This document shows positions 10,900 through 22,664 of a stretch of DNA of 61,418 bases, one piece after another. Under the pieces are notes generated by a model that saw only the letters and a program-made list of their open reading frames with translations, had not been told where the DNA came from and did not search any database. Source of the stretch: Bacteroidales bacterium. Lineage in GTDB: Bacteria; Bacteroidota; Bacteroidia; Bacteroidales; JAAUTT01. A program made the translations under genes and the position numbers. Location of the stretch: positions 1 to 61,418 of the forward strand of contig JANYAP010000019.1 in the NCBI GenBank assembly GCA_025361285.1, in the 5' to 3' direction. Position 1 is the stretch's first letter. Every line of letters starts with the position of its first letter.

Positions 10900-11205
10900 A
10901 TGAGTCAAAAGATTAGAATAAAGCTCAAGTCCTACGATCATAATTTGGTTGATAAATCAGCCGAAAAAATCGTTAAGACCGTAAAGTCTACGGGCGCAGT
11001 GGTGAGCGGACCGATTCCACTGCCTACCCATAAGAAGGTGTTTACTGTACTTCGTTCACCTTTTGTAAACAAAAAATCGAGAGAGCAATTTGAGCTTTCT
11101 TCTTACAAAAGGCTAATGGACATTTATAGTTCCACCCCAAAGACCATTGATGCTCTAATGAAGTTAGAGTTGCCCAGTGGCGTAGAAGTAGAAATTAAGG
11201 TCTGA
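10900..11205 (+). CDS. rpsJ: 30S ribosomal protein S10
   Basis: [20 protein letters not shown]; start trimmed to ATG 10900 from the longer track ORF. Confidence 0.97.
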   Translation: MSQKIRIKLKSYDHNLVDKSAEKIVKTVKSTGAVVSGPIPLPTHKKVFTVLRSPFVNKKSREQFELSSYKRLMDIYSSTPKTIDALMKLELPSGVEVEIKV

Positions 11206-11231
11206 TAGGAACATTTAAAAATTAAAAAATT

Positions 11232-11849
11232 ATGTCAGGACTAATTGGGAGAAAGATTGGAATGACTTCCATCTTCTCCGAAGACGGAAAGAACGTAGCC
11301 GTTACTGTTATCGAAGCGGGACCTTGTGTAGTAACACAAGTTAAAACTGCCGAAACAGACGGGTACAGTGCTTTACAAGTTGCATTCGACGACAAAAAGG
11401 AAAAATCAAGCAACAAACCTCAAATTGGCCACTTTAAAAAAGCCAATACAACGCCTAAACGCAAAGTTGTTGAAATTGAAAATGAAAATCCCAATGTCAA
11501 ATTAGGCGATGTTTTAACAGCCGATTTATTAGTCGATTTAGAATTTGTCGATATCATCGGAATAACCATTGGAAAAGGTTTTCAAGGTGTTGTTAAACGA
11601 CACGGATTTAGCGGAGTTGGTGGAGCTACACATGGTCAGCACAACAGGCTTCGTGCTCCAGGTTCAATGGGCGCATCGTCGTACCCTTCCCGAGTATTTA
11701 AAGGAAAGCGTATGGCTGGTCAAATGGGCGGAGATCAGGTTAAAATACAAAACCTGCAGGTTATAAAAGTTGTCCCTGAAAATAATCTTCTTTTAGTGAA
11801 AGGTTCTGTTCCAGGATCAAAAGGTTCATATTTAATTATTGAATACTGA
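11232..11849 (+). CDS. rplC: 50S ribosomal protein L3
   Basis: [15 protein letters not shown]...[14 protein letters not shown]. Confidence 0.99.
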   Translation: MSGLIGRKIGMTSIFSEDGKNVAVTVIEAGPCVVTQVKTAETDGYSALQVAFDDKKEKSSNKPQIGHFKKANTTPKRKVVEIENENPNVKLGDVLTADLLVDLEFVDIIGITIGKGFQGVVKRHGFSGVGGATHGQHNRLRAPGSMGASSYPSRVFKGKRMAGQMGGDQVKIQNLQVIKVVPENNLLLVKGSVPGSKGSYLIIEY

Positions 11850-12475
11850 TGGAAGTAGCAGTTTTAAATACCGCAGGCCAGGAAACGGGTAGGAAAATAG
11901 TTCTCGAAGATTCGATATTTGCTATCGAAGCCAACGATCACGCTATTTATCTCGATGTGAAACAATATCTGGCAAATAAGCGTCAAGGTACCCACAAATC
12001 GAAAGAACGTTGGGAAGTAGCTTATAGCACACGAAAAATTAAGAAACAAAAAGGAACTGGCGGAGCTCGCGCTGGTAGTATTAAATCTCCATTATTTATT
12101 GGTGGTGGACGCGTTTTTGGACCGCAACCTAGAGATTATAGCTTTAAGCTTAATAAGAAGGTTAAACAACTTGCTCGTTTATCCGCTTTAGCTCATAAAG
12201 CAATCAATAATAGTATCCTAGTTGTTGAAGATTTTACCTTCGAGACTCCTAAAACAAAGGAATTTATTCAGATCGATAAAAATTTGAAAATAAATGCGAA
12301 AAAATCGCTTTACATTGTATCTGAACAAAATAAAAGTCTATATTTGTCATCTCGCAATTTAGAGGGTAAAAAGGTTGTAATTCTCTCTGATATAAACACA
12401 TACGATATCATGAACGCTTCAGTTTTGGTATTTATGGAGGGAACGATTAAAGCTTTACAACAAAACGATTTATAA
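11849..12475 (+). CDS. rplD: 50S ribosomal protein L4
   Basis: Stop/start overlap with rpl[29 protein letters not shown]. Confidence 0.99.
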   Translation: MEVAVLNTAGQETGRKIVLEDSIFAIEANDHAIYLDVKQYLANKRQGTHKSKERWEVAYSTRKIKKQKGTGGARAGSIKSPLFIGGGRVFGPQPRDYSFKLNKKVKQLARLSALAHKAINNSILVVEDFTFETPKTKEFIQIDKNLKINAKKSLYIVSEQNKSLYLSSRNLEGKKVVILSDINTYDIMNASVLVFMEGTIKALQQNDL

Positions 12476-12486
12476 ATAAAGGAATA

Positions 12487-12783
12487 ATGTCAACTGAAAT
12501 TCTAATACGACCTATTGTAACTGAGAAACTTACAGTTCTTGGCGAAAAGCTTAACCGCTATGGGTTTATGGTAGATCCTCGAGCTAATAAACTTGAGATT
12601 AAAGAGGCGATTAAAGAATTATATGGCGTTACTGTTGCCGCCGTGAATACTATTAAATATTCAGGGAAAGTAAAATCACGGAATACAAAATCCGGAATTA
12701 TTACTGGTAGAAAAAACGCATATAAAAAGGCAATGATTACCTTGGGACAAGGAGAAAAGATTGATTTTTACAGCAACATCTAA
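12487..12783 (+). CDS. rplW: 50S ribosomal protein L23
   Basis: IRPIVTEK...; syntenic. Confidence 0.98.
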   Translation: MSTEILIRPIVTEKLTVLGEKLNRYGFMVDPRANKLEIKEAIKELYGVTVAAVNTIKYSGKVKSRNTKSGIITGRKNAYKKAMITLGQGEKIDFYSNI

Positions 12784-12789
12784 ATCGCC

Positions 12790-13614
12790 ATGGCAGTACG
12801 TAAATTAAAACCTGTAACACCAGGTCAAAGACATAAGATAATAAGCACATTCGATGAAATTACTTGTGCGGTACCCGAAAAATCGTTACTCGAACCTTTA
12901 AAAAGATCGGGCGGACGTAATCACAGCGGTAAGATGACCATGCGCTACCTCGGTGGCGGACACAAGAAAATGTATCGATTAATCGATTTCTTACGAGATA
13001 AAGATGGTATTCCTGCTGTTGTTAAAACAATAGAATACGATCCTAATAGAACAGGTCGCATAGCACTAATAGTTTATGCCGACGACGAAAAGAGGTATAT
13101 CATTGCTCCTCATGGACTTAAAGTAGGTCAAACAGTAATCTCTGGTAACAATGTACCTCCTGAAATAGGAAACACCTTACCAATGACTGATATACCACTC
13201 GGTACTATTATTCATAACATCGAATTACGTCCAGGACAAGGTGGTATAATGGCTCGTAGCGCTGGTTCTTACGCACAGTTATTATCTCGCGAAGGAAAAT
13301 TTGCAATCATTAAATTACCTTCAGGTGAAACTCGAATGGTGTTAGTAAATTGCAAAGCAACAATAGGTTCGGTTTCAAACCCCGACCATTCTATCGAAAA
13401 ATCGGGTAAAGCTGGTCGTAGCCGTTGGTTGGGTCGTCGTCCTCGAACTCGTGGAGTTGCAATGAATCCAGTAGATCACCCAATGGGTGGTGGCGAAGGT
13501 CGTGCCTCAGGTGGTCACCCACGTTCACGTAAGGGTTTACCAGCTAAAGGGTTTAAAACCAGAGCTAAGAAAAAGGATTCGAATAAATATATTATTGAGA
13601 AAAGAAAAAAATAA
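12790..13614 (+). CDS. rplB: 50S ribosomal protein L2
   Basis: [13 protein letters not shown]...[17 protein letters not shown]. Confidence 0.99.
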   Translation: MAVRKLKPVTPGQRHKIISTFDEITCAVPEKSLLEPLKRSGGRNHSGKMTMRYLGGGHKKMYRLIDFLRDKDGIPAVVKTIEYDPNRTGRIALIVYADDEKRYIIAPHGLKVGQTVISGNNVPPEIGNTLPMTDIPLGTIIHNIELRPGQGGIMARSAGSYAQLLSREGKFAIIKLPSGETRMVLVNCKATIGSVSNPDHSIEKSGKAGRSRWLGRRPRTRGVAMNPVDHPMGGGEGRASGGHPRSRKGLPAKGFKTRAKKKDSNKYIIEKRKK

Positions 13615-13633
13615 CAGCATTAATTAACTGAAT

Positions 13634-13909
13634 ATGAGTCGATCATTAAAAAAAGGTCCATTCATCGATTTTAAGCTCGAGAAAAAAGTTCTCGACCTAA
13701 ATGAAAACAACAAAAAAACAGTTGTTAAAACTTGGGCTAGGCGTTCGATGATTTCACCTGATTTTGTAGGTCATACCGTAGCGGTACACAATGGGAATAA
13801 ATTTATTCCCGTATATGTAACCGAAAATATGGTAGGACATAAACTTGGAGAATTTTCACCAACTCGTACGTTCCGTGGACATTCAGGAAACAGAAAAGAT
13901 TCAAAATAA
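13634..13909 (+). CDS. rpsS: 30S ribosomal protein S19
   Basis: [12 protein letters not shown]...[16 protein letters not shown]. Confidence 0.99.
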   Translation: MSRSLKKGPFIDFKLEKKVLDLNENNKKTVVKTWARRSMISPDFVGHTVAVHNGNKFIPVYVTENMVGHKLGEFSPTRTFRGHSGNRKDSK

Positions 13910-13937
13910 GCAAAAACCCGAAAAAATTTAATGTAAT

Positions 13938-14354
13938 ATGGGGGCTAGAAAAAGAGAATTTGCCAACAGGCTTAAAGAAGAAAGAAAGAACAAGAGTTTT
14001 GCTGTTCTTCGTAAATGTCCCTCATCGCCACGTAAGATGCGTTATGTAGTCGATATGATTCGCGGTGTTGAGGTTAACAGGGCTCTTGATATTCTTAAGT
14101 TTTCAAATAAAGAAGCAGCAGGAAGTGTTGAGAAACTACTTCTTTCGGCAATAAAAAATTGGGAAGTAAAGAACGAAGGATCAAGAGTGGAAGATAGCAA
14201 CCTTATTGTTAAAGAGGTGTTTGTTGACTGCGGTACTATGGTAAAACGTATGAAAACCGCTCCACAAGGCAGAGCTTATCGCATTCGCAAAAGATCAAAT
14301 CATGTTACAGTGATTATAGATAGTGCAATAATTAGTGCAACTCAAACAAAATAA
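13938..14354 (+). CDS. rplV: 50S ribosomal protein L22
   Basis: [14 protein letters not shown]...[15 protein letters not shown]. Confidence 0.99.
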   Translation: MGARKREFANRLKEERKNKSFAVLRKCPSSPRKMRYVVDMIRGVEVNRALDILKFSNKEAAGSVEKLLLSAIKNWEVKNEGSRVEDSNLIVKEVFVDCGTMVKRMKTAPQGRAYRIRKRSNHVTVIIDSAIISATQTK

Positions 14355-14360
14355 TTTGTA

Positions 14361-15116
14361 ATGGGAAACAAAGTTAATCCAATATCAAACAGACTTGGAA
14401 TAATACGAGGATGGGATTCTAATTGGTATGGCGGAAGAAATTTCGGCAGTAAATTGGTTGAAGACTACAAAATACGCGAATATCTTAATGCACGTTTGGC
14501 AAAAGCCAGTGTTTCGAAGATAATTATCGAAAGAACATTAAAACTTATAACTGTAACAGTTAATACTGCTCGTCCTGGTATCATTATTGGAAAAGGCGGA
14601 CAGGAAGTTGATAAGCTTAAAGAGGAATTAAAAAAGATAACTAACAAGGAAGTTCAAATTAATATCTTTGAAGTAAAACGTCCTGAATTAGACGCAGTTA
14701 TTGTAGCAAATAATATCGCTCGCCAAGTAGAAGGTAAAATTTCGTATCGTCGTGCAATAAAAATGGCTATCGCCTCCACCATCCGCATGGGTGCCGAAGG
14801 TGTAAAAGTTATTGCATCAGGTCGCTTAGGCGGTGCCGAAATGGCTCGTTCGGAAATGTATAAAGAAGGACGTATTCCATTGCATACTTTCCGTGCCGAT
14901 ATCGATTATGCATTGGGTGAAGCACTTACGAAGGTAGGGCAAATAGGTATCAAAGTTTGGATATGCAATGGCGAAGTTTACGGACGCCGCGATTTAGCAC
15001 CAAATGTGGGACAAATACCTGCTACTGGAAGTAACAACAACACCAGCAATAACAACAATAATAACAACCGACCTGGTGGTGGCAAAGGTCAAGGCTTCAA
15101 AAAGAAAAGAAAATAA
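14361..15116 (+). CDS. rpsC: 30S ribosomal protein S3 with Asn-rich C-terminal tail
   Basis: [23 protein letters not shown]...; C-terminus [29 protein letters not shown]. Confidence 0.99.
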   Translation: MGNKVNPISNRLGIIRGWDSNWYGGRNFGSKLVEDYKIREYLNARLAKASVSKIIIERTLKLITVTVNTARPGIIIGKGGQEVDKLKEELKKITNKEVQINIFEVKRPELDAVIVANNIARQVEGKISYRRAIKMAIASTIRMGAEGVKVIASGRLGGAEMARSEMYKEGRIPLHTFRADIDYALGEALTKVGQIGIKVWICNGEVYGRRDLAPNVGQIPATGSNNNTSNNNNNNNRPGGGKGQGFKKKRK

Positions 15117-15147
15117 ACTTTTGGTTTACAATTTAAGTTAAATAAGA

Positions 15148-15573
15148 ATGTTACAACCGAAGAAAACTAAATATAGAAGGGCGCAAAAAGGACGAATGAA
15201 GGGTTTTGCTCAACGTGGACACGAGCTATCCTTTGGATCATTCGCAATTAAGGCCTTAGAAAATGCCTGGATAACAGGTCGTCAAATAGAAGCAGCCCGT
15301 CAGGCGGTAACACGTTTCATGAAACGTGAAGGACAAATTTGGATCCGTATTTTTCCAGATAAGCCTATTACAAAAAAGCCAGCTGAAGTACGTATGGGTA
15401 AAGGTAAAGGCGCTCCCGAAGGGTTCGTTGCACCTATAACTCCAGGTCGGATAATAATCGAAGCTGAAGGCGTTCCCTTTGAAGTTGCTAAAGAAGCCCT
15501 TCGTTTGGCCGCTCAAAAGTTACCAATTAAAACTAAATTTATCGTTCGACGTGATTACGATTACGCTGAATAA
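15148..15573 (+). CDS. rplP: 50S ribosomal protein L16
   Basis: [19 protein letters not shown]. Confidence 0.99.
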   Translation: MLQPKKTKYRRAQKGRMKGFAQRGHELSFGSFAIKALENAWITGRQIEAARQAVTRFMKREGQIWIRIFPDKPITKKPAEVRMGKGKGAPEGFVAPITPGRIIIEAEGVPFEVAKEALRLAAQKLPIKTKFIVRRDYDYAE

Positions 15574-15585
15574 CAAACTGTAATA

Positions 15586-15783
15586 ATGAAAACGGCAGAA
15601 ATTAGAGAATTAACAAGCAAAGAGATTCAAGAGCGAATCGATGCGGAAAGAAGTACACTGGTTCGTATGAAGTTGAACCATGTTGTTTCGCCTCTCGATA
15701 ATCCTTTAAAAATTACGTATATTCGTAAAGAAATCGCACGATTGATGACTATTTTACGTCAAAAATCCTTAACCAATCAATAG
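15586..15783 (+). CDS. rpmC: 50S ribosomal protein L29
   Basis: [13 protein letters not shown]; syntenic. Confidence 0.97.
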   Translation: MKTAEIRELTSKEIQERIDAERSTLVRMKLNHVVSPLDNPLKITYIRKEIARLMTILRQKSLTNQ

Positions 15784-15785
15784 TT

Positions 15786-16058
15786 ATGCTGGTTGAAAAT
15801 ATGGAAACTAGAAAATTAAGAAAAGTACGCGAAGGCGTGGTTGTAAGCAATAAGATGGATAAAACCATAGTTATTGCTGTAAAACGGAAAGTTAAACATC
15901 CGATTTATCATAAATTTGTAAATAAAACCTCTAAGTTATACGCTCACGACGAGGACAATACCTGCAGTATAGGTGATACTGTTCGTATAATGGAAACTCG
16001 ACCGCTTAGCAAGAACAAAAACTGGAGACTTGTTGAAATAACTGAAAAGGTGAAATAA
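15786..16058 (+). CDS. rpsQ: 30S ribosomal protein S17
   Basis: [27 protein letters not shown]; likely start at the internal ATG 15801 (METRKLRK). Confidence 0.98.
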   Translation: MLVENMETRKLRKVREGVVVSNKMDKTIVIAVKRKVKHPIYHKFVNKTSKLYAHDEDNTCSIGDTVRIMETRPLSKNKNWRLVEITEKVK

Positions 16059-16060
16059 TC

Positions 16061-16426
16061 ATGATACAACAGGAAAGCAGATTATCAGTAGCCGACAATA
16101 GCGGTGCCAAAGAAGTAATGTGTATAAAAGTACTTGGGGGTACTCGTAAACGATACGCATCAGTAGGAGATAAAATTGTAGTAGCAATAAAAAGTGCCAT
16201 ACCTTCGGGTGAAGCAAAAAAGGGCACTGTAAGCAAAGCTGTAGTTGTTCGCACAAAGAAAGAAATACGCCGCGTCGACGGTTCGTATATTCGCTTCGAC
16301 GACAATGCAGTAGTGCTGTTAAACCAAGCAGAAGAAATTCGCGGAACACGTATCTTTGGTCCGGTAGCCAGAGAACTTCGTGAGAATTTCATGAAAATTA
16401 TTTCACTTGCTCCGGAGGTATTATAA
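16061..16426 (+). CDS. rplN: 50S ribosomal protein L14
   Basis: [19 protein letters not shown]. Confidence 0.99.
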   Translation: MIQQESRLSVADNSGAKEVMCIKVLGGTRKRYASVGDKIVVAIKSAIPSGEAKKGTVSKAVVVRTKKEIRRVDGSYIRFDDNAVVLLNQAEEIRGTRIFGPVARELRENFMKIISLAPEVL

Positions 16427-16444
16427 TATAATAGAATTTCAATA

Positions 16445-16768
16445 ATGGGCATGAAATTACATATTAAAAAGGGCGACGTGGTTTTCGTTAATGCTGGCGA
16501 CAATAAAGGCAAGCAAGGACGAGTACTTGAAGTTCTTGTGAAAAAGAGCAAAGCCATCGTTGAAGGGATAAATATGGTATCTAAACATACCAAACCCAAC
16601 GCAAAGGCACAACAAGGCGGTATTATTAAAAAAGAAGCACCTGTTCACATTTCTAATCTGAATCTTATCGATCCAGCATCGGGAAAACCAACAAGAATAG
16701 GTCGTAAATTGAATGACAAAAGCCAATTGGTACGTTATTCAAAAAAATCAGGGGAGGAAATTAAGTAA
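16445..16768 (+). CDS. rplX: 50S ribosomal protein L24
   Basis: [25 protein letters not shown]. Confidence 0.98.
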   Translation: MGMKLHIKKGDVVFVNAGDNKGKQGRVLEVLVKKSKAIVEGINMVSKHTKPNAKAQQGGIIKKEAPVHISNLNLIDPASGKPTRIGRKLNDKSQLVRYSKKSGEEIK

Positions 16769-17322
16769 TGAGCTACACTCCAAATCTTAAGACAAAATAC
16801 AAAGAGGAAGTTATTCCTGCACTGATGAAGGAATTTAAGTACAAATCAGTTATGCAGGTTCCTAAGTTGGAAAAAATAGTTATCAACCAAGGTATTGGCG
16901 GCGCAGTGGCCGACAAGAAAATTGTTGAAACAGCTATTAACGAGATAACCACAATTACAGGGCAAAAAGCAATAGCTACCCTATCAAAAAAGGATATTTC
17001 GAACTTTAAGTTGCGTAAAGCTAGTCCAATTGGTGTAAAGGTTACACTACGTGCCGAACGTATGTACGAATTTCTTGAGCGTGTAATTAACGCTTCATTA
17101 CCTCGTATTCGCGATTTCAAAGGGATTAATAATAAGATGGATGGTCGTGGTAACTACACATTAGGTATTACCGAGCAAATTATCTTCCCCGAAATTGATA
17201 TCGATAAGATTACTAAGATAATGGGAATGGAAATATCGTTTGTTACAACAGCTAAAACCGACGAAGAAGGATTTGCATTATTACGTGAGTACGGAATACC
17301 TTTTAAATCAAATAAAAAGTAA
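16768..17322 (+). CDS. rplE: 50S ribosomal protein L5
   Basis: [18 protein letters not shown]...[12 protein letters not shown]. Confidence 0.99.
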   Translation: MSYTPNLKTKYKEEVIPALMKEFKYKSVMQVPKLEKIVINQGIGGAVADKKIVETAINEITTITGQKAIATLSKKDISNFKLRKASPIGVKVTLRAERMYEFLERVINASLPRIRDFKGINNKMDGRGNYTLGITEQIIFPEIDIDKITKIMGMEISFVTTAKTDEEGFALLREYGIPFKSNKK

Positions 17323-17324
17323 TT

Positions 17325-17594
17325 ATGGCCAAAGAATCAATGAAAGCACGCGAAGTGAAACGTGCAAAATTGGTAGCGAAATATGCTGCAAAGCGCGAGC
17401 AATTAAAAAAGGAAGGGAACTTTCAGGCACTTAGTTTGTTGCCAAAAAACTCCAGCCCGGTACGTTTGCATAACCGCTGCTTAATTACAGGCAGACCAAA
17501 AGGTTACATACGTCAATTTGGTGTAAGTCGTATTACCTTTCGTGAAATGGCATCGAATGGATTAATACCAGGAATAAAGAAAGCTAGCTGGTAA
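17325..17594 (+). CDS. rpsN: 30S ribosomal protein S14 (long form)
   Basis: [30 protein letters not shown]. Confidence 0.98.
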   Translation: MAKESMKAREVKRAKLVAKYAAKREQLKKEGNFQALSLLPKNSSPVRLHNRCLITGRPKGYIRQFGVSRITFREMASNGLIPGIKKASW

Positions 17595-17626
17595 ACAAAA
17601 GAATTTAAAATTTAACAATCTGAATA

Positions 17627-18022
17627 ATGACAGATCCAATTGCAGATTTATTAACCCGGATCCGGAACGGTATCAATGCAAGGCACAAAGTAGTAGAGAT
17701 TCCGGCCTCAAACATGAAAAAAGGGATCACAAAAATACTTTTTGAGAAAGGTTATATTCTGAACTATAAGTTCGAAGACGAAGGCCCTCAAGGTAAAATT
17801 AAAATTGCGTTGAAGTATCATCCCGAAACTAAAATTTCAGCTATTCGAACCATTAAGAGTATTAGTACTCCAGGTTTACGTAAGTACGTTGGAAAAGAAG
17901 AACTTCCACGTGTATTGAATGGCTTGGGAATTGCTATAATGTCAACTTCACAAGGATTGATGACCGATAAAGAAGCTCGTGTTCTAAGTATCGGCGGTGA
18001 AGTAGTTTGCTACGTATATTAA
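17627..18022 (+). CDS. rpsH: 30S ribosomal protein S8
   Basis: [20 protein letters not shown]. Confidence 0.99.
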   Translation: MTDPIADLLTRIRNGINARHKVVEIPASNMKKGITKILFEKGYILNYKFEDEGPQGKIKIALKYHPETKISAIRTIKSISTPGLRKYVGKEELPRVLNGLGIAIMSTSQGLMTDKEARVLSIGGEVVCYVY

Positions 18023-18040
18023 ATATTTGGAGGATTATCA

Positions 18041-18598
18041 ATGTCAAGGATTGGAAAACTACCCATTACTTTGCCTGAGAAGGTTACTGTAAGTGTTGGT
18101 AAAGAAAATATTATTACAGTTAAAGGCCCTTTAGGTGAATTAACACAGAAGGTAGATGCCGATATTAGTGTTGCTATTGAAGGTAACGTTGTTGTAGTAA
18201 GTCGCCCTACCGATCAGCGTCGTCATCGTGCGTTGCATGGTTTGTACCGCTCACTTATCAATAATATGATAATTGGTGTTTCTGCTGGATATACTATTAA
18301 GCAAGAGCTTGTTGGTGTTGGGTTTCGTGCCGAAGCTAAAGGGCAAATTCTTGAGATGTCGTTAGGTTTTTCTCACGATTTAGTTCTGCAACTTCCAACT
18401 GAAATTAAGGTTGCCGCAGTTACCGATAAACGAGCAAACCCTATTATTACACTTACTAGTGTCGATAAGCAATTAATTGGGCAAGTAGCAGCAAAAATAC
18501 GTTCGTTACGTGCTCCAGAACCTTATAAAGGCAAGGGTATTAAATTTGTAGGAGAACAATTACGCAGAAAAGCAGGTAAATCTGCTGGTGCAAAATAA
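18041..18598 (+). CDS. rplF: 50S ribosomal protein L6
   Basis: MSRIGKLPITLPEKV...PEPYKGKGI. Confidence 0.99.
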   Translation: MSRIGKLPITLPEKVTVSVGKENIITVKGPLGELTQKVDADISVAIEGNVVVVSRPTDQRRHRALHGLYRSLINNMIIGVSAGYTIKQELVGVGFRAEAKGQILEMSLGFSHDLVLQLPTEIKVAAVTDKRANPIITLTSVDKQLIGQVAAKIRSLRAPEPYKGKGIKFVGEQLRRKAGKSAGAK

Positions 18599-18614
18599 GT
18601 TAATCATTTGAGCT

Positions 18615-18974
18615 ATGGCTTTATCTAAGCAGGACAGAAGAACAAGAATTAGAAAAAGAATACGGAAAGTAATTTCTGGAACAAATGAAAGGCCAAGAAT
18701 GGCCATATTCAGAAGTAACAAAGGTATATACGTTCAATTAATCGACGATCAAGCAGGTAAAACACTTGTTTCAGTTTCATCGAAAGTAAAAGAGATATCG
18801 GAACAAAAGGATGTACCTAAATTAGAGCAAGCCAAGCTTGTAGGTAAATTAATTGCAACCAAAGCAATTGAAAAAGGTATATCGGCTGTTGTTTTCGACA
18901 GAGGTGGCTACTTGTATCACGGAAGAGTTAAATCATTAGCAGATGCTGCCAGAGAAGGCGGTCTTAAATTCTAA
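18615..18974 (+). CDS. rplR: 50S ribosomal protein L18
   Basis: [20 protein letters not shown]...[24 protein letters not shown]. Confidence 0.98.
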   Translation: MALSKQDRRTRIRKRIRKVISGTNERPRMAIFRSNKGIYVQLIDDQAGKTLVSVSSKVKEISEQKDVPKLEQAKLVGKLIATKAIEKGISAVVFDRGGYLYHGRVKSLADAAREGGLKF

Positions 18975-18981
18975 TTACATT

Positions 18982-19497
18982 ATGACAAACAGTATTCGAA
19001 AAGTAAAAACAACCGATATAGAACTTAAAGACAGGCTCGTTAGTATTCAGCGTGTTACAAAGGTTACAAAGGGTGGTCGCACATTTAGTTTTTCTGCAAT
19101 TGTTGTAGTAGGTAACGAAAATGGTGTTGTAGGTTATGGATTAGGAAAAGCGAGTGAAGTTACTACTGCTATTTCTAAAGGAATAGAAGATGCTAAAAAG
19201 AATCTTATTAAGGTTCCTGTCTATAAGCGCACTATTCCGCACGAACAATATGCAAAGTTTGGTGGCGCTCAGGTATTTTTAAAGCCTGCATCGAGTGGAA
19301 CTGGTGTAAAAGCTGGTGGTGCGATGCGTGCAGTACTCGAAAGCGTTGGAATACACGATGTATTAGCAAAATCTAAAGGATCGTCGAACCCTCACAATTT
19401 GGTGAAAGCCACTTTTGAAGCATTAACTCTAATGCGTGACGCATTTACAGTAGCTCAGCAAAGAGGAATAAGTATGAACAAAGTATTTAACGGATAA
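18982..19497 (+). CDS. rpsE: 30S ribosomal protein S5
   Basis: [31 protein letters not shown]; start trimmed to ATG 18982. Confidence 0.98.
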   Translation: MTNSIRKVKTTDIELKDRLVSIQRVTKVTKGGRTFSFSAIVVVGNENGVVGYGLGKASEVTTAISKGIEDAKKNLIKVPVYKRTIPHEQYAKFGGAQVFLKPASSGTGVKAGGAMRAVLESVGIHDVLAKSKGSSNPHNLVKATFEALTLMRDAFTVAQQRGISMNKVFNG

Positions 19498-19503
19498 CGA
19501 GCG

Positions 19504-19683
19504 ATGGCTAAAATTAGAATACAATTAACCAGAGGATTGAGCGGACACACTAAACGCCAACAAGATACCGTTAAGGCTCTTGGTTTAGGTAAAGTAAATA
19601 GTAGTGTTGAAAAGGAAGCAACTCCTGCAATACTTGGTATGGTTGCCAAAGTACAACATTTAGTGGTAACAGAAAATATTTAA
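19504..19683 (+). CDS. rpmD: 50S ribosomal protein L30
   Basis: Read by hand, below the track length cut-off: [59 protein letters not shown]. Confidence 0.97.
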   Translation: MAKIRIQLTRGLSGHTKRQQDTVKALGLGKVNSSVEKEATPAILGMVAKVQHLVVTENI

Positions 19684-19706
19684 AATATTATAATAATATC
19701 TTAATC

Positions 19707-20156
19707 ATGGAGTTAAGTAATTTAAAACCTGCGTGTGGCTCAACTCAAAAGCAAGGAAAACGTTTAGGACGTGGGCAAGGAAGTGGTAGAGGCGGAACAT
19801 CTACACGTGGGCATAAGGGACAGGCATCAGTTTCTGGCTTTTCTCATAAGTTAGGTTTTGAAGGCGGTCAAATGCCAATTCAACGTCGGTTACCAAAATT
19901 CGGATTTAAAAACGTTAATAGAGTTGAATATAAGGGTGTCAATATTCAAACCCTCGAAGATTTAGCTATTAAAACAGGAATAAGCAGCATTGATGTACAA
20001 ACTTTAGTCGATGCAGGTCTAACTCCTAAAAATAAATTAGTTAAAATTCTGGGTAACGGAAAATTAACCGCAAAATTGGAAGTTAAAGCTAATGCTTTCT
20101 CCAAATCTGCAAAAGAAGCTATCGAAGCATTACAAGGAACCGCTATAATACTATAG
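19707..20156 (+). CDS. rplO: 50S ribosomal protein L15
   Basis: RLGRGQGSGRGGTSTRGHKGQASVSG. Confidence 0.99.
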   Translation: MELSNLKPACGSTQKQGKRLGRGQGSGRGGTSTRGHKGQASVSGFSHKLGFEGGQMPIQRRLPKFGFKNVNRVEYKGVNIQTLEDLAIKTGISSIDVQTLVDAGLTPKNKLVKILGNGKLTAKLEVKANAFSKSAKEAIEALQGTAIIL

Positions 20157-20160
20157 TTTA

Positions 20161-21489
20161 ATGAAGGCCTTTATTGAGACATTAAAAAACATTTACAAGA
20201 TTGAGGATCTTAGAGCTAGGATACTATATACCTTGCTTATACTTCTTGTATATCGATTAGGATCGTTTGTAACCCTTCCTGGGATTGATCCTACGCAGCT
20301 AGCTGGACTTAAAAAACAAACTTCTGAAGGTGTATTAGGGTTGTTAGATATGTTTTCGGGTGGAGCTTTTTCTCATGCTTCTGTTTTTGCACTAGGAATA
20401 ATGCCTTATATATCAGCTTCTATTGTTATTCAATTATTAACAATAGCAATTCCTTATTTCCAGCGTTTACAGCGTGAAGGTGAAAGCGGACGAAGAAAAA
20501 TAAATCAACTTACTCGATATCTTACACTTGGAATTTTAGTGTTACAAGCCCCTAGTTATATTGCTAATTTAGGTGCTCAAATTCCCGAATCGGCCTTTAT
20601 AATGAAAGGTGCCCTGTTTACAATATCATCTGTAATTATCCTAGCTTGCGGCACTATATTTGTAATGTGGCTAGGTGAACGTATTACTGAAAAGGGAATT
20701 GGAAACGGAATATCATTAATCATAATGATTGGAATTATTGCAAGGTTACCTTTCGCGTTTAGTACAGAACTTGTGGCACGTATCGAACGACAAGGTGGTG
20801 GTTTAGTAGCCTTTCTTGTTGAGATTGTGATGCTATTTTTGGTAGTTCTTATTACTATTCTTTTAGTTCAAGGGACTCGAAAGATACCTGTTCAATATGC
20901 AAAACGCATTGTAGGTAACAAACAGTACGGCGGAGTTAGGCAGTACATCCCTCTTAAAGTTAATGCTGCCGGCGTAATGCCAATAATTTTTGCACAAGCA
21001 TTAATGTTTATACCTATCACAGTAACGCAATACGCTAATTCCGATACTCTTAAAGGTTTTGGTGCTGCATTTGCCGATTTTTCAGGTGTATGGTATAATT
21101 TAACATTTGCAATTTTAATTATCTTATTTACATATTTTTACACTGCCATTACTATTAATCCAACGCAAATGGCTGAGGATATGAAGAAAAATGGCGGGTT
21201 TATTCCTGGTGTTAAACCTGGGAAGAAAACGGTGGAATACCTCGATGATATTATGTCGAGAATAACATTACCAGGTTCGATGTTTTTGGCTTTGGTAGCT
21301 ATTTTGCCAGCATTTGCTATGAATTTTGGTATAAGTAATCAGTTTGCTCATTTTTATGGAGGCACTACTCTATTGATTATGGTAGGTGTAGTACTCGATA
21401 CTTTACAACAAATTGAAAGTCATTTATTAATGCGTCATTACGATGGTTTAATGAAAACAGGACGTATTAAAGGTAGATATGGATCTTAA
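20161..21489 (+). CDS. secY: Preprotein translocase subunit SecY
   Basis: 442 aa, multiple TM helices, LGIMPYISASIVIQLL. Confidence 0.99.
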   Translation: MKAFIETLKNIYKIEDLRARILYTLLILLVYRLGSFVTLPGIDPTQLAGLKKQTSEGVLGLLDMFSGGAFSHASVFALGIMPYISASIVIQLLTIAIPYFQRLQREGESGRRKINQLTRYLTLGILVLQAPSYIANLGAQIPESAFIMKGALFTISSVIILACGTIFVMWLGERITEKGIGNGISLIIMIGIIARLPFAFSTELVARIERQGGGLVAFLVEIVMLFLVVLITILLVQGTRKIPVQYAKRIVGNKQYGGVRQYIPLKVNAAGVMPIIFAQALMFIPITVTQYANSDTLKGFGAAFADFSGVWYNLTFAILIILFTYFYTAITINPTQMAEDMKKNGGFIPGVKPGKKTVEYLDDIMSRITLPGSMFLALVAILPAFAMNFGISNQFAHFYGGTTLLIMVGVVLDTLQQIESHLLMRHYDGLMKTGRIKGRYGS

Positions 21490-21510
21490 CGATTCAATTA
21501 ATTACGTTCT

Positions 21511-22290
21511 TTGATGAATCTTTGCAAGACCGATGATGAAATTGAATTAATGAAGCTTAGTAATCGACTAGTTACAGACGTACTAGCCGAAGTAGCAAAA
21601 TTAATTCGTCCAGGAGTTACAACAAAAAGGCTCGATAGTGTGGCTGAGGAGTTTATCAGATCGCACCACGGCATACCTGGTTTTCTTGGTTATAGTGGTT
21701 TTCCGAATACCTTGTGCACTTCTATTAATTTCGAAGTTGTTCATGGAATACCCTCGAATACCGAATTGGTTGATGGGGACATTATTTCGGTTGATTGCGG
21801 AGTAGTTTTAAATGGCTATTATGGAGATTGCGCCTACACTTTTGTGGTAGGAGAAATTTCCGAAGAGGTAAAAAAACTTCTAAAGGTAACTAAGGAATGT
21901 CTTTTTATAGGAGCCGCCAAAGCAATCGTTGGTAATCGTATCGGCGATATTAGTTTTGCAGTTCAACAGCATGCCGAATCGAATGGTTATTCGGTGGTTC
22001 GCGAAATGGTAGGTCATGGAGTTGGTAAAAAGCTTCACGAAAAGCCAGAAGTAGCAAATTACGGTAAAAAAGGTACAGGAATGAAACTTCCTAAGAACTT
22101 AACTATATGTATTGAACCCATGATTAATATGGGTGTAAAGAGTATAATTCAAGGGAAGGATGGATGGACGGTTAGAACATCGGATCGAAAACCATCGGCA
22201 CATTTCGAATTACCAGTGGCTGTAAAAGAGGGTTCGCCACTTTTTTTGTCGAGTTTTCAAGAAATTGAAGCAGTATTGAACATAAAATAG
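21511..22290 (+). CDS. map: Type I methionyl aminopeptidase
   Basis: GFLGYSGFPNTLCTSINFEVVHGIPS, HGVGKKLHEKPEVANYG. Confidence 0.98.
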   Translation: MMNLCKTDDEIELMKLSNRLVTDVLAEVAKLIRPGVTTKRLDSVAEEFIRSHHGIPGFLGYSGFPNTLCTSINFEVVHGIPSNTELVDGDIISVDCGVVLNGYYGDCAYTFVVGEISEEVKKLLKVTKECLFIGAAKAIVGNRIGDISFAVQQHAESNGYSVVREMVGHGVGKKLHEKPEVANYGKKGTGMKLPKNLTICIEPMINMGVKSIIQGKDGWTVRTSDRKPSAHFELPVAVKEGSPLFLSSFQEIEAVLNIK

Positions 22291-22295
22291 AGTAA

Positions 22296-22514
22296 ATGTC
22301 AAAACAACCGTCTATTGATCAAGATGGAACTATAATTGAGGCACTATCGAATGCCATGTTTCGGGTTGAACTCGAAAATGGACATGTGATTACTGCGCAT
22401 ATTTCCGGAAAAATGAGAATGAATTACATTAAAATTCTTCCAGGAGATAAGGTTAAAGTAGAAATGTCTCCATACGATTTAACAAAAGGTAGAATTACAT
22501 TCAGATATAAATAA
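22296..22514 (+). CDS. infA: Translation initiation factor IF-1
   Basis: [39 protein letters not shown]. Confidence 0.99.
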   Translation: MSKQPSIDQDGTIIEALSNAMFRVELENGHVITAHISGKMRMNYIKILPGDKVKVEMSPYDLTKGRITFRYK

Positions 22515-22523
22515 AAAGAGACA

Positions 22524-22640
22524 ATGAAAGTAAGAGCATCAATAAAAAAGAGGACTGAAGATTGCAAAATCGTCAGAAGAAAAGGGCGTTTGTATGTGAT
22601 CTGTAAAAAAAATCCGAAGTTTAAAATGCGTCAGGGTTAA
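22524..22640 (+). CDS. rpmJ: 50S ribosomal protein L36
   Basis: Read by hand, 38 aa: [38 protein letters not shown]. Confidence 0.97.
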   Translation: MKVRASIKKRTEDCKIVRRKGRLYVICKKNPKFKMRQG

Positions 22641-22664
22641 TTATTTAAAAATTATTAATAACAT

